Shown here in pieces: positions 44,701-51,498 of a stretch of 59,798 nucleotides of DNA. This DNA comes from Phycisphaerales bacterium (lineage in GTDB: Bacteria > Planctomycetota > Phycisphaerae > Sedimentisphaerales > Anaerobacaceae). Made by a program: the position numbers and the translations under genes. Every line of letters begins with the position of its first letter. Within the stretch, counting starts at the first letter, position 1. Under the pieces are notes generated by a model. It was not told where the DNA came from, made no database searches, and worked only from the letters and a program-made list of their open reading frames with translations. The stretch covers positions 2,769,904 through 2,829,701 of the forward strand of contig CP070675.1 in NCBI GenBank assembly GCA_020352215.1, given 5' to 3'.

Positions 44701-45476
44701 TCGGCAATCATGTTCGCCAACAAGGTCTTGAAGTCGTCGGTGAGATAGTGCTCGAATTCGCTGTAAGTGCCGCCCGGGCCGCCAGTACCTGTGTCGTATC
44801 CCCAGTGCCCCAGAAAGGCGCGGCGCTCGCCGGTGACATTCCCGTTATTTAGGGTCGTGCCCGCGGGGATATCCGCCAACATGGGCCTGCCGTCGAATCG
44901 ACCGATCAATATGGTGCCGGTGACAAAATCATTACTTGGCAGATACACTCCCTTAGGGCACACCCCCCCGGGCGCGGTAGACCAGTCAAAAGCCTCAATC
45001 GGGCTGCTCAGACCAGCCAGGAATGGATGGCTCCCTTGTCCCGGTTCGATGATGATATCGGTCGCCGTATTGCCCGCGTCGGCGGATCCGCCGGGAGTCC
45101 AGTTCCACCTTGAGTCGCGGGTCAGGTAGCCGCTCATCAGCAGAATGGGCGTCTGCAACTCGTTCCAGTTCTGCGTGTTCTCGTCGTAGCTGCCGCTATC
45201 GGTCCGCCGGCTCACGATGACCAAGTCCGCGTTCTCCAGAGCAGCCACCTTCGTTGGATCATTGAAGGGATCCTGGCCATCCCTGTACTGATCGGACATT
45301 CCGCTGGTGTCCACCGTGTGGCCTATACTTTCAAGGAAGGTCACGAACGAACTGTCGTGGTAGTCGCCACCTCCCGGCGCGTCCGCGTCGCTGATTAGTA
45401 TGATGTCCGCCCCTTGGGCGGCGCCCATCAGACAAAGAACCAACGCCAAGGTTATAAAGATCAATTTCCGACACAT
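41787..45476 (-). CDS. Secreted ThuA-like/LamG multi-domain protein with dockerin-like C-terminus
   Basis: A 1229-residue protein. ATG 45476 follows GAAAGGATTACC; signal peptide residues 1-22. The first 250 residues are a Rossmann-like domain resembling ThuA/glutamine-amidotransferase folds (DIILISDADAPGGG, ENADLVIVSRRTDSG, AFLGHWGYDTGTGG). Then two Fn3-like repeats, a LamG domain (HLVGWWTFDEGSSTMALDWS, GGMIDDVRIYDVALS), another Fn3-like repeat and a module beginning VDDFEDYNDYS with a DUF1349-like part. Two dockerin-like loops end it (DNCVVDYADIEIM and DLDGDDDVDFADY). From the VDDFEDYNDYS point onward it parallels the downstream paralogue, which has a PA14 domain instead of the ThuA-like domain. 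Confidence 0.85.
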   Translation of the reverse strand: MCRKLIFITLALVLCLMGAAQGADIILISDADAPGGGDYHDSSFVTFLESIGHTVDTSGMSDQYRDGQDPFNDPTKVAALENADLVIVSRRTDSGSYDENTQNWNELQTPILLMSGYLTRDSRWNWTPGGSADAGNTATDIIIEPGQGSHPFLAGLSSPIEAFDWSTAPGGVCPKGVYLPSNDFVTGTILIGRFDGRPMLADIPAGTTLNNGNVTGERRAFLGHWGYDTGTGGPGGTYSEFEHYLTDDFKTLLANMIAEMVGIKQAKARNPRPEDGALHEQTSAVLTWTAGAYASNVDGHHVYFGDDLDDVSDGTGDADKGLVSWEQYLAADLEPGMTYYWRIDEVNDANAASPWKGDVWSFNVPPERAYEPSPADVAEYVDPDADLNWAKGLGAILHHVYLGTSFDAVNDADQSSAGIYRGPSADPTFDPGTLAKDTTYYWRIDEFTGSATHPGQVWSFSTIPTIPIDDPHLVGWWTFDEGSSTMALDWSGHDHHGVVNGEPQPVDGYHAGALALDGSNDNIFVETISAPTTAFTLALWFNSDVDLDASSSRRDFMYWLAPARPHFTFNRSGNGEIAIWPAIGGDFDGPETATSSWAAGTWYHIAATFDGTTFKVYVNAQEDASLVHPGEHDAADSLFIGSNRSNGNFFGGMIDDVRIYDVALSDVELQQVMRGDPKLAWAPSPANGSAPDIEGAIPLSWSPGDEAAQHDVYFGADRDAVDGADTTTAGIYRGRQSFTTYNPPEVLEWGRTYYWRIDEYNTDTTITTGRLWSFTVQEYLIVDDFEDYNDYSHRIFQTWIDGFGYTEPPPGMQGNGTGSTVGYLEVPYAETIIVNTGAQSMPMDYSNVAVPFYSEAERTWATPQNWTRHGVKALTLYFRGYPVDFVEGPAGTYTMSAAGTDIIGAADEFRFAYKMLSGDGSIEAQVLSVEDVNPWTKAGVMIRQSTDPGSKFAALYITPGNGCRFQIRDLPAGDASSDTPVTQLADIEAPHWIKIERTGTEFRAYDSNDPATEGWHPLVWNPRTINMPNDVLIGLCLTSHQSGVSATAVFSDVTTSASVTGAWTVEVIGAEEMPANDMEPLYVGLQDSTGAIKTVPHKDPAAAGYGTFQPWNVALSEFTGVGGVNLAAIKKMYIGAGNRMSPAPGGEGTLYIDDIRLYRPRCVPSELKPANDLSDNCVVDYADIEIMAGEWLGLSIPLSADLDGDDDVDFADYAELADTWLDELLWPAP

Positions 45477-45952
45477 GGTAATCCTTTCAGTAAAAAGTGA
45501 AAAATACCTACACCTCGGTCGCAAACCCCATCCGGTAGGAGCTGGACGTCCAGCGACCAGCCGGAAGCAGTCTGCAAACCACAGGCAACGGGACGGAATA
45601 AAGCACGCTTGCGCATCCTCTGCGCCCGGGATTTGATGCTACCTCCTTCCCTTCAAGACCCTACATGAATTGTGAGTTGAAATGCGCAAAAACTGCGATT
45701 TGGGCGCATAACCACCTCCCTGCGGCTCCACCCCCGATGCCGAAATAGTTGCTCTTCTCTCACGAGAAGACCATGAAACACCCACACATTAAGACCGAAA
45801 GTCGTAGATCTACTTATTTTATCTTACCAAATCCCCCCACGTCATTTCAAGAAAAATTTCTCAGCAAAACCGCCCCGCAGCAGCCCTCATGCATAATGTC
45901 TTTCCAATCACCCCTGCAGTCCAGCCCGGCCCCAATCTAAATCCCCCGCCCC
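45477..45952. other. Intergenic region with a structured leader candidate
   Basis: About 475 bases between the LamG gene and the ferritin-like gene, both on the minus strand. Within the first 130 bases upstream of the LamG start, GGTCGC (45517-45522) can pair with GCGACC (45553-45558). The palindrome GCTGGACGTCCAGC (45541-45554) overlaps the latter arm, and GCGCA-TCCTC-TGCGC (about 45611-45625) forms a further hairpin. I cannot match these to a known riboswitch. No coding gene seen. Confidence 0.35.
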
Positions 45953-46414
45953 TCACTCCTGCTCCATCACCGCGTGTTTGTACTGCTCCTCAAGCGCGGC
46001 CATATGTCTCGCTTCCTCCTCGGCCAATGATAGAAGCGTTTCGCTCATCTCCTCTTCCGTAACCAGCCCCGACAACCGTGCGTAGAGTCTAAAGGACCGC
46101 TTCTCCTTCTTGATCGCCAGGCCCAAGGCCTCCGTGTAGTCCATCTGCTCTGCGACCGTATCGGGGTCGACGACAAAGCCCTCACTCGAGACCTCCGGCA
46201 AAGTGCCAACTGTCTTGGCCACAATACCTTCTTTCATCACCTCCAGTTCCAGCTTCGACTTATGCTCAAGCTCCTGGGTGACGAGGCCCTCAAAGAACGT
46301 CTGCATCGTGTGATCCGTCATCCTTCCTGCCATTGCCATGTAGAACTCGGCCGCCTCTGCCTCTCGCCCTATCGCAAATTCCAAAACGTCTCCGACCGTC
46401 TCCATATCTCCCAT
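45953..46414 (-). CDS. Ferritin-like diiron (rubrerythrin-type) protein
   Basis: A 153-residue four-helix-bundle protein. Two ExxH-type metal motifs are visible: E48-x2-H51 (QELEHKSKLE) with E18 on the first helix (GREAEAAEFY), and EEEARHMAALEE near the C-terminus. No rubredoxin domain follows. Such proteins handle iron or reduce peroxide. The ATG at 46414 follows GAAGGGGAAAGACA. A perfect dyad lies upstream at 46458-46475. Confidence 0.82.
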   Translation of the reverse strand: MGDMETVGDVLEFAIGREAEAAEFYMAMAGRMTDHTMQTFFEGLVTQELEHKSKLELEVMKEGIVAKTVGTLPEVSSEGFVVDPDTVAEQMDYTEALGLAIKKEKRSFRLYARLSGLVTEEEMSETLLSLAEEEARHMAALEEQYKHAVMEQE

Positions 46415-46457
46415 TGTCTTTCCCCTTCAAAGACGGACTGCCCGCACAAACGCCAAT

Positions 46458-46475
46458 CCTGACCACTCGGTCAGG
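46458..46475. promoter_or_regulatory. Perfect dyad, possible operator
   Basis: CCTGACC (46458-46464), ACTC loop, GGTCAGG (46469-46475), located 44 bases upstream of the ferritin-like start in a divergent intergenic region. It could be an operator or leader hairpin; no regulator is identified. Confidence 0.3.
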
Positions 46476-46587
46476 CCCGCCCACACCATCTCCGGCCCCA
46501 GACTATACCACGGCTACCCCTGCCCCGCAAGCCCCCCAGTTCTTGCCAGATCTCGACTCTGAGCTTGTTTCTGGAGGGGATTCCGTT

Positions 46588-46615
46588 TTGGACTTGCGAG
46601 AGTATTTCCTATGCT
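46588..46615 (+). promoter_or_regulatory. Promoter candidate for the small lipoprotein gene
   Basis: TTGGAC (46588-46593), a 16-base spacer and TATGCT (46610-46615), 47 bases before the ATG at 46663. Confidence 0.35.
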
Positions 46616-46662
46616 TTAGTGGGGACGTTACGTGGTATGTGAGAAGATTAGGGGGTATATTC

Positions 46663-47079
46663 ATGAAATCCAAGGCCAAAGTCTCGCTTGCCGTTTTGTC
46701 GATAGGCATTCTTCTAATAGTGGCCTCATGCTCGACAATGGAGGCGTATCACCCTCCGGGCAGGAGGATAGGTCATGGCCCGCCTGCACACGCGCAGGCC
46801 CACGGCTATCACCGCAAGCACGTCGCTGGGGTGGAGGTCGTTTACGATTCACAGCGCGGTATCTATGTGGTCGTCGGCTTTCCCAACCATTACTACTGCG
46901 ACGGTTGGTTCTACCGTCATAGCGGCACGCAGTGGGAGGTAAGCCTTCACGCAACCGGCGGGTGGCGGCCGGCAGGCGCGCATCCGCTTCCACCGGGCCT
47001 CCAAAAGCAGGTCGTAGCCAAAGCCAAGCCGATGAAAAATCCAGGACGTGGCCTCGGCAAACACAAGCAGAAGTACTGA
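46663..47079 (+). CDS. Small lipoprotein, His/Tyr/Gly-rich
   Basis: A 138-residue protein starting at ATG 46663 after TTAGGGGGTATATTC. The signal peptide ends in a lipobox-like VASC (about residue 23), so it is probably lipid-anchored. The mature part is basic, with YHPPGRRIGHGPPAHAQAHG, VYDSQRGIYVVVGFPNHYYC and a GWRPAGAHPLPPGL stretch, ending in a Lys/Gly-rich tail. The YDS..GIYVVVG..NHYYCDGWFYR pattern resembles small surface proteins with a YXWYR-like repeat, but I cannot name the family. Confidence 0.65.
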   Translation: MKSKAKVSLAVLSIGILLIVASCSTMEAYHPPGRRIGHGPPAHAQAHGYHRKHVAGVEVVYDSQRGIYVVVGFPNHYYCDGWFYRHSGTQWEVSLHATGGWRPAGAHPLPPGLQKQVVAKAKPMKNPGRGLGKHKQKY

Positions 47080-47534
47080 GCAGATCGCGCCTTCGTCGGT
47101 CAACCGTATTCACGACAGGCTCCGAGCGCCGGCGAAGGTGAAGTCGAGTGGGTGAAATCTCTATCTTTCTCCCACGGAGCCCTCAGGACAACCAAGCATC
47201 GAAGCGTGGCGGAGATGCCGCGGGGGGACCTTTTATCACCCCTTCCGGCCTATTCACTTCTGTCTTCTGGCTTCCGTCTTTTCCCTTGATGCTCCAATGC
47301 ATTGTACCGCCCCCGCAATTAATCCAGCAGGATTTTCACTGAAAGCACTCCGCATTCTTGGCCCCGGTCTTCGTCCCGGCTGTGCCGTTCGCCGTCCGAC
47401 CCATCCGCCGCGAGATGGCTGACGTCTCGGGGAATTTTTTGGCGCGATCGGCCTGGTCCGGCCGAAAGTATTTATGGACAGGCTCATTCTTGCCTGCCAC
47501 GGAACGGGTGCGCTTCAGAGTCCGGAAGAAAACT
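47080..47534. other. Intergenic spacer with a short pyrimidine-rich repeat
   Basis: About 455 bases with no supported gene; the ftsW frame is open upstream but no ribosome site backs a longer start. At about 47258-47284, CTTCTGTCTTCTGGCTTCCGTC resembles the pyrimidine-rich strings in the repeat region at 25.7-26.3 kb. Confidence 0.45.
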
Positions 47535-48749
47535 ATGGTCATCGGCACAGGGGACAATCGACTTGCTCATTGTGTTGCAGCGGCGACCATTCTCCTGATG
47601 GCTATCGGGACGGTCTTTGTTTTCTCGGCCGGCGCCAACCTCAGCCACCATTTTGACTTACACAGATTCTACGAGTTTCCGGGCCTGCGACAGATCCTTT
47701 TCTTCCCCGTCGCGTGCGTCGTAATGTACACCATCTCTCGCTTCAACTATCGCAGGCTGGGCTTCGCCGAAGGCTGGTGGAAATCACCGATCGGCTACCT
47801 GTTGGTCTTTAGCTTGGCGCTGCTCGTACTCGTTCTGATCCCGCAGTTCGGCACCGAGATAAACCGCGCCCGCAGGTGGCTGAGAATCCCCGCAGGGCCG
47901 ATCGTCGTCAGTTTTCAGCCCTCGGAATTGGCGAAGTGGAGCACACTGCTGTTCCTCGCCGCTGCGTGCAGCCACTTCGGCGCCGACATAAGGTCGTATT
48001 GGAAGCGGTTCGTCCCGCTCTGCTGCGTGATCGGCGCTATAGTTGGCTTGATCATCGTAGAAGATTTCGGCACAGCAGCGTTTGTTGCCCTGCTGGGCTT
48101 TCTGATGCTGATAATGGCCGGCGCGCGATTATGGCATCTGCTTACCCCGCTGCCGTTCGTCGCCGTTGGCTTTTTCCTGGCGCTGGCACGCTCTCCCGGC
48201 AGACTGCAACGGCTCGCCGCCTTTTTGAGACCAGATAGCTGGGCAGATTCGGCAGCCTACCAGGCGAATCAGTCGCTAATCGCAATTGGCTCCGGCAGAC
48301 TATGGGGCAAGGGATTGGGCAGAGGAATCTGCAAGTACGGCCACTTGCCCGAGGACACGACCGATTTCGTTTTCGCGATTATCGGCGAAGAGCTGGGCTT
48401 TGTGGGGACCGCGGCAGTCATCGGCTTATTCATCGCATTCGTCTGTCTCGGAATTGTGGTCGTTGTGCGCTGCCGAGATCCCTTCGGCCGACTCCTGGCC
48501 GCGGGTATTGTGTTGGCGATAAGTATCCAGGCGGCAATCAACATCGGCGTCGTGACAGTCGTGCTGCCGACAAAGGGTATCCCCCTGCCGTTCGTAAGTG
48601 CCGGGGGAACAAGTATGCTACTATCTTCCGCGGCGGTGGGCGTACTGCTGAACGTCGCCAGGCAATCCGCTCCAACGAAGACCGCCGACGAGTCGGCTCC
48701 TGCGCTGATACTGGATCAATCAGACACCAAGGTCCCTGCCACGGTCTAA
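47535..48749 (+). CDS. ftsW: FtsW/RodA-family peptidoglycan glycosyltransferase (SEDS)
   Basis: A 404-residue SEDS protein with about 10 membrane segments; FtsW polymerises lipid II during septum synthesis. Family motifs: RRWLRIPAGPIVVSFQPSEL, YQANQSLIAIGSGRLWGKGL, LPEDTTDFVFAIIGEELGF and PTKGIPLPFVSAGGTSML. These fit FtsW rather than RodA, but the distinction is not certain. The ATG at 47535 is preferred from hydropathy and a GGAAGA upstream. It is not in a dcw cluster: the next gene is convergent and murG lies 7.6 kb away on the other strand. Confidence 0.87.
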   Translation: MVIGTGDNRLAHCVAAATILLMAIGTVFVFSAGANLSHHFDLHRFYEFPGLRQILFFPVACVVMYTISRFNYRRLGFAEGWWKSPIGYLLVFSLALLVLVLIPQFGTEINRARRWLRIPAGPIVVSFQPSELAKWSTLLFLAAACSHFGADIRSYWKRFVPLCCVIGAIVGLIIVEDFGTAAFVALLGFLMLIMAGARLWHLLTPLPFVAVGFFLALARSPGRLQRLAAFLRPDSWADSAAYQANQSLIAIGSGRLWGKGLGRGICKYGHLPEDTTDFVFAIIGEELGFVGTAAVIGLFIAFVCLGIVVVVRCRDPFGRLLAAGIVLAISIQAAINIGVVTVVLPTKGIPLPFVSAGGTSMLLSSAAVGVLLNVARQSAPTKTADESAPALILDQSDTKVPATV

Positions 48750-48752
48750 ACG

Positions 48753-48776
48753 CAACGGCCAACAGTTACACCGTTG
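48753..48776 (+). terminator. Weak hairpin right after ftsW
   Basis: CAACGG (48753-48758) pairs with CCGTTG (48771-48776) with a 12-base loop, starting 3 bases beyond the stop in the short gap between two convergent genes. No T-run. Confidence 0.25.
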
Positions 48777-48787
48777 TTGTGCAAGGC

Positions 48788-50125
48788 TCACTTGGAAAAC
48801 GCAACGACGATATCGTCTTTGTCTTCGCCATCTGCTGTCCCGCCATCGTCCTGCAGATTCTCACCCACCGAATAGAGCACGAAGCCTTCGCCTTTTTGCA
48901 GGTAGCGGACCGGCTGTCTGGCAAAGGGATCGTCAAAGGGGCCCGCGCCGGCAGGCAGTTGAGCAAGGCTTTCCGGATACTGGCCATGGGCTTTCTTGTA
49001 TCGTATGAGGTGCAGGACACAGTCGGTGAGGCACCAGAATGCCTCGCCCTCCAGGAATTTGTCCGCCATCCTCCCATACGCCGGTGTCAGTATTCTGTTT
49101 AGCAGGGCGTACCACGGGAATCTGTCGTCGTCGCTTATTCGCGTCAAGCCAGGCGCACTGCGATCGTAGAGTGCTCGCGCTTGCAGGAGACACTTTGAGA
49201 AAGTAGCCATGTAGAGACGCTTCTCCCCTTTTACCCAGAGTCGGCTTACTCCGCGCAAGGGTATGCTGGGGTTGGACGCCGTTCCGCGCCCACTGAGAGC
49301 CTCATCAAACAATCCAAGGCCGCCATAGACCATTTCCGCGTTGCACGACAGGACCAGATCCCGCTCGTAGCCTCTCTTGGTCGCAAACAGCCTATGCACG
49401 CTTTCTAATTCGGCCTCAGTGAATTCAGCGATCTTAAGAGACTCCTGGACCGAGTGACAAAGGGTCTGTTCGATCCGCAACGATACCAACTGGCTGATCA
49501 GAGTCAGGTCGCGTCCCTGCCAGCGTCCCAGTCCCTGCATGGCGGTCCAGTGCTCAATGGCTTGTGTCCGATCGCCATCCAGGATAGCCAGTTCCGCAGC
49601 TATACCACATAGGTGCCCCATCTCGCGAGCCGGCTTCAGATGCGGCATTAGGCAAGAGAATCCCATTCTGTAGTCAAGCGTTGAGCGATATCCCGGTCGC
49701 CGCGATGCGGTCATGAGCAAGGGAAAGAGGTGCTCGTTTTGAGAAACGATCTCCCGCAGCTTGGCCAGCGTCGCTTGCCCGACGGATTCGCCGGTGTCAC
49801 TGTGCCGAATCTCGCCATCCTTGAGAGAGTACGCCCGTACGAACTTTCCAGTCGACGGTCCGTCGCCTGACTCTCCGGTCCCTTCTTCAGCGACGGCCCC
49901 CCATAGCTCGGCGGCAGCGCGCCAGTACGGACCTGCATCGGGACCATCGTACCCTGGAACGTAGAATTCCTCTTTGGATACCGCAACGCCAAGTCCGCGA
50001 AGTACCTCCTCGGTGGCATCGATTCTTGAGGACAAATGGAGATTGAGGAGGGTGTAGAAAGCTGCATAGAGTACGCATGCAATAAGCAGTCTATTGACGA
50101 GCCACCTGATCCATTTTCGTTTCAT
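48788..50125 (-). CDS. Membrane-anchored protein of unknown function with GspG-like C-terminal segment
   Basis: A 445-residue protein. The ATG at 50125 has TAGGAGTGCTCACC upstream. A basic start and one membrane segment (about residues 9-27) are followed by a large helical extracytoplasmic domain without recognised motifs. The last 80 residues (KKAHGQYPESLAQLPAG, DPFARQPVRY, GFVLYSVGENLQDDGG, DKDDIVV) resemble the C-terminal domains of GspG-like proteins, a pattern repeated in many planctomycete membrane proteins. It is the last gene of the third sigma-factor operon. Function unknown. Confidence 0.7.
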   Translation of the reverse strand: MKRKWIRWLVNRLLIACVLYAAFYTLLNLHLSSRIDATEEVLRGLGVAVSKEEFYVPGYDGPDAGPYWRAAAELWGAVAEEGTGESGDGPSTGKFVRAYSLKDGEIRHSDTGESVGQATLAKLREIVSQNEHLFPLLMTASRRPGYRSTLDYRMGFSCLMPHLKPAREMGHLCGIAAELAILDGDRTQAIEHWTAMQGLGRWQGRDLTLISQLVSLRIEQTLCHSVQESLKIAEFTEAELESVHRLFATKRGYERDLVLSCNAEMVYGGLGLFDEALSGRGTASNPSIPLRGVSRLWVKGEKRLYMATFSKCLLQARALYDRSAPGLTRISDDDRFPWYALLNRILTPAYGRMADKFLEGEAFWCLTDCVLHLIRYKKAHGQYPESLAQLPAGAGPFDDPFARQPVRYLQKGEGFVLYSVGENLQDDGGTADGEDKDDIVVAFSK

Positions 50126-50136
50126 GGTGAGCACTC

Positions 50137-50307
50137 CTAAAGCTGTGACCAGACGCTGACAAAATGAATCGCGGGGACGAAGAACCTCGCGTGAATTAGC
50201 ACGATCAAGACAAAGAAGAACAAGATCACCGCGGTATCCACGGCCCGCGCAAACCATTTCTTACTCTTGTACTTTCCAACGAGACTTTGAATTAAGTTCC
50301 AAGCCAT
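50137..50307 (-). CDS. 56-residue single-pass membrane peptide
   Basis: A short gene starting two bases after the stop of the anti-sigma-like gene and ending 11 bases before the ATG of the next gene, with GGAGG about 12 bases upstream. The product is MAWNLIQSLVGKYKSKKWF, a central hydrophobic segment (about residues 25-39, TAVILFFFVLIVLIH) and a short C-terminal tail. The tight spacing on both sides supports a real gene. Function unknown; it may belong to the sigma-factor regulatory complex. Confidence 0.6.
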   Translation of the reverse strand: MAWNLIQSLVGKYKSKKWFARAVDTAVILFFFVLIVLIHARFFVPAIHFVSVWSQL

Positions 50308-50309
50308 GA

Positions 50310-50663
50310 TTAGCGTATTACCTCCATATTCACGTATTCTCTGACTGTGCCGATTAGACCCGACCCAATCTGATAGCTGAACTGGATTCTTGAAGGGAAC
50401 GTCCCCAGTTTTCCGTACGCCTGATATTCTGACAACGGCGTGCGCGACGCAGAATCATCGCGCATGTGAGATGGCGCATCAAGCACCGAGTTCCAAGCCA
50501 CGGCCAGCAAGAGTAGTATGACCGCGGCGACCCGCAGAAGTACGTGCAATCCATTCGCACGGTACTCTCCGGACAGTACCCTTGCACGCAGGTGGACCGG
50601 TGGCCCTTCAGGCTGAAAAGACCTGAGCCGTTGTTCGAACTTCTCTAACTTGCGATCATCCAT
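50310..50663 (-). CDS. Small membrane protein, probable anti-sigma partner
   Basis: A 117-residue protein whose start overlaps the end of the sigma gene. A charged N-terminal helix (MDDRKLEKFEQRLRSF) is followed by one membrane segment at about residues 42-57 (VLLRVAAVILLLLAVAW) and a short outside part. No zinc finger is present. Overlap with the sigma factor and the topology suggest it restrains that factor. Confidence 0.62.
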   Translation of the reverse strand: MDDRKLEKFEQRLRSFQPEGPPVHLRARVLSGEYRANGLHVLLRVAAVILLLLAVAWNSVLDAPSHMRDDSASRTPLSEYQAYGKLGTFPSRIQFSYQIGSGLIGTVREYVNMEVIR

Positions 50664-51222
50664 CGTCCAACAACTCCCGCAATTTCTCTATCCCGTAGCG
50701 ATATCTGCTCGCTGCCGTGTTCTGCGAGACACCCACAATCCCGCCAATTTGGGCAAACGTCAGGTGCTCCCATATCTTCAAGTAGACAACTTCCCGCTGG
50801 TCGGGATTCAGTTTTGTCATCGCATACTCAATCCGTTCGGCTTCTTCGGCGTCAGCCCGATCTTCCACACCGGAGCGGGCCAGGCGAACTGCGCCAGCCG
50901 CTTCATTTTGCGTGCGCCACCGTAGCCAGCGGGACCGAAACCGGAACGCCTCGTTACGCACGATCTTCAAGAGATACGATTCGAGGTCATCGACCGCGCT
51001 AAGGCGCCCGGTGCGTGAGACAATCCGGGCAAAACACTCCTGCACGACATCCTCGGCGTCATTTCGCGACTTAACCAGGACGCAGGCATAGGCATAGAGC
51101 CGCTTTGCGTACCGACCGTACAGCGCTGCAAGAACATCTGCGCCGTTGTCTTGAGTTACAGACCGACTCAGGTATACCTCCCGTGGCCAAGCGCCATAGG
51201 TCGTTGTCCCATACTGTGTCAT
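50656..51222 (-). CDS. ECF-type RNA polymerase sigma factor
   Basis: A 188-residue sigma-70 family protein. Region 2 contains YGRYAKRLYAYACVLVKS, NDAEDVVQECFARIV and LESYLLKIVRNEAFRF. A linker follows, then region 4 (LNPDQREVVYLKIWEHLTFA, IVGVSQNTAASRYRYGIEKL). It leads an operon of four minus-strand genes: sigma factor, anti-sigma-like membrane protein, 56-residue membrane peptide and a 445-residue membrane protein. Confidence 0.9.
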   Translation of the reverse strand: MTQYGTTTYGAWPREVYLSRSVTQDNGADVLAALYGRYAKRLYAYACVLVKSRNDAEDVVQECFARIVSRTGRLSAVDDLESYLLKIVRNEAFRFRSRWLRWRTQNEAAGAVRLARSGVEDRADAEEAERIEYAMTKLNPDQREVVYLKIWEHLTFAQIGGIVGVSQNTAASRYRYGIEKLRELLDDG

Positions 51223-51423
51223 CCTACATGAGTAGACCCTTGGCGACGCGCGATTTGTCTAAAAGATCCAATCTTCTTTCTTCGGTCAATACCGACTCTA
51301 AGAACATCCCTTCGTTTCGGGCTCGTTGGGCTCACCAGGTTATCATAATCGAGGCCGCGTGGAAAGATTGCACCGAGTCTCGCACTATGGATGGATTCCT
51401 GAAGGAACAACTACTTTTTCCAC

Positions 51424-51452
51424 TTGAATCACACCCGCTTATGTAGTAGACT
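51424..51452 (+). promoter_or_regulatory. Sigma-70-like promoter for the giant beta-helix gene
   Basis: TTGAAT (51424-51429), a 17-base spacer and TAGACT (51447-51452), 46 bases upstream of the ATG at 51499; an AAGGAGG ribosome site follows. Confidence 0.4.
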
Positions 51453-51498
51453 AATTTCTGTGCGGAGTCTTTGCAGATGGACGAAGGAGGTTGTCGAA

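Noticed and set aside
45510..45600. Cyclic di-GMP (GEMM) riboswitch
   Set aside because: The GCAAAC and GGTAGGAG-like words are present but not in the order or strand required by the GEMM consensus.
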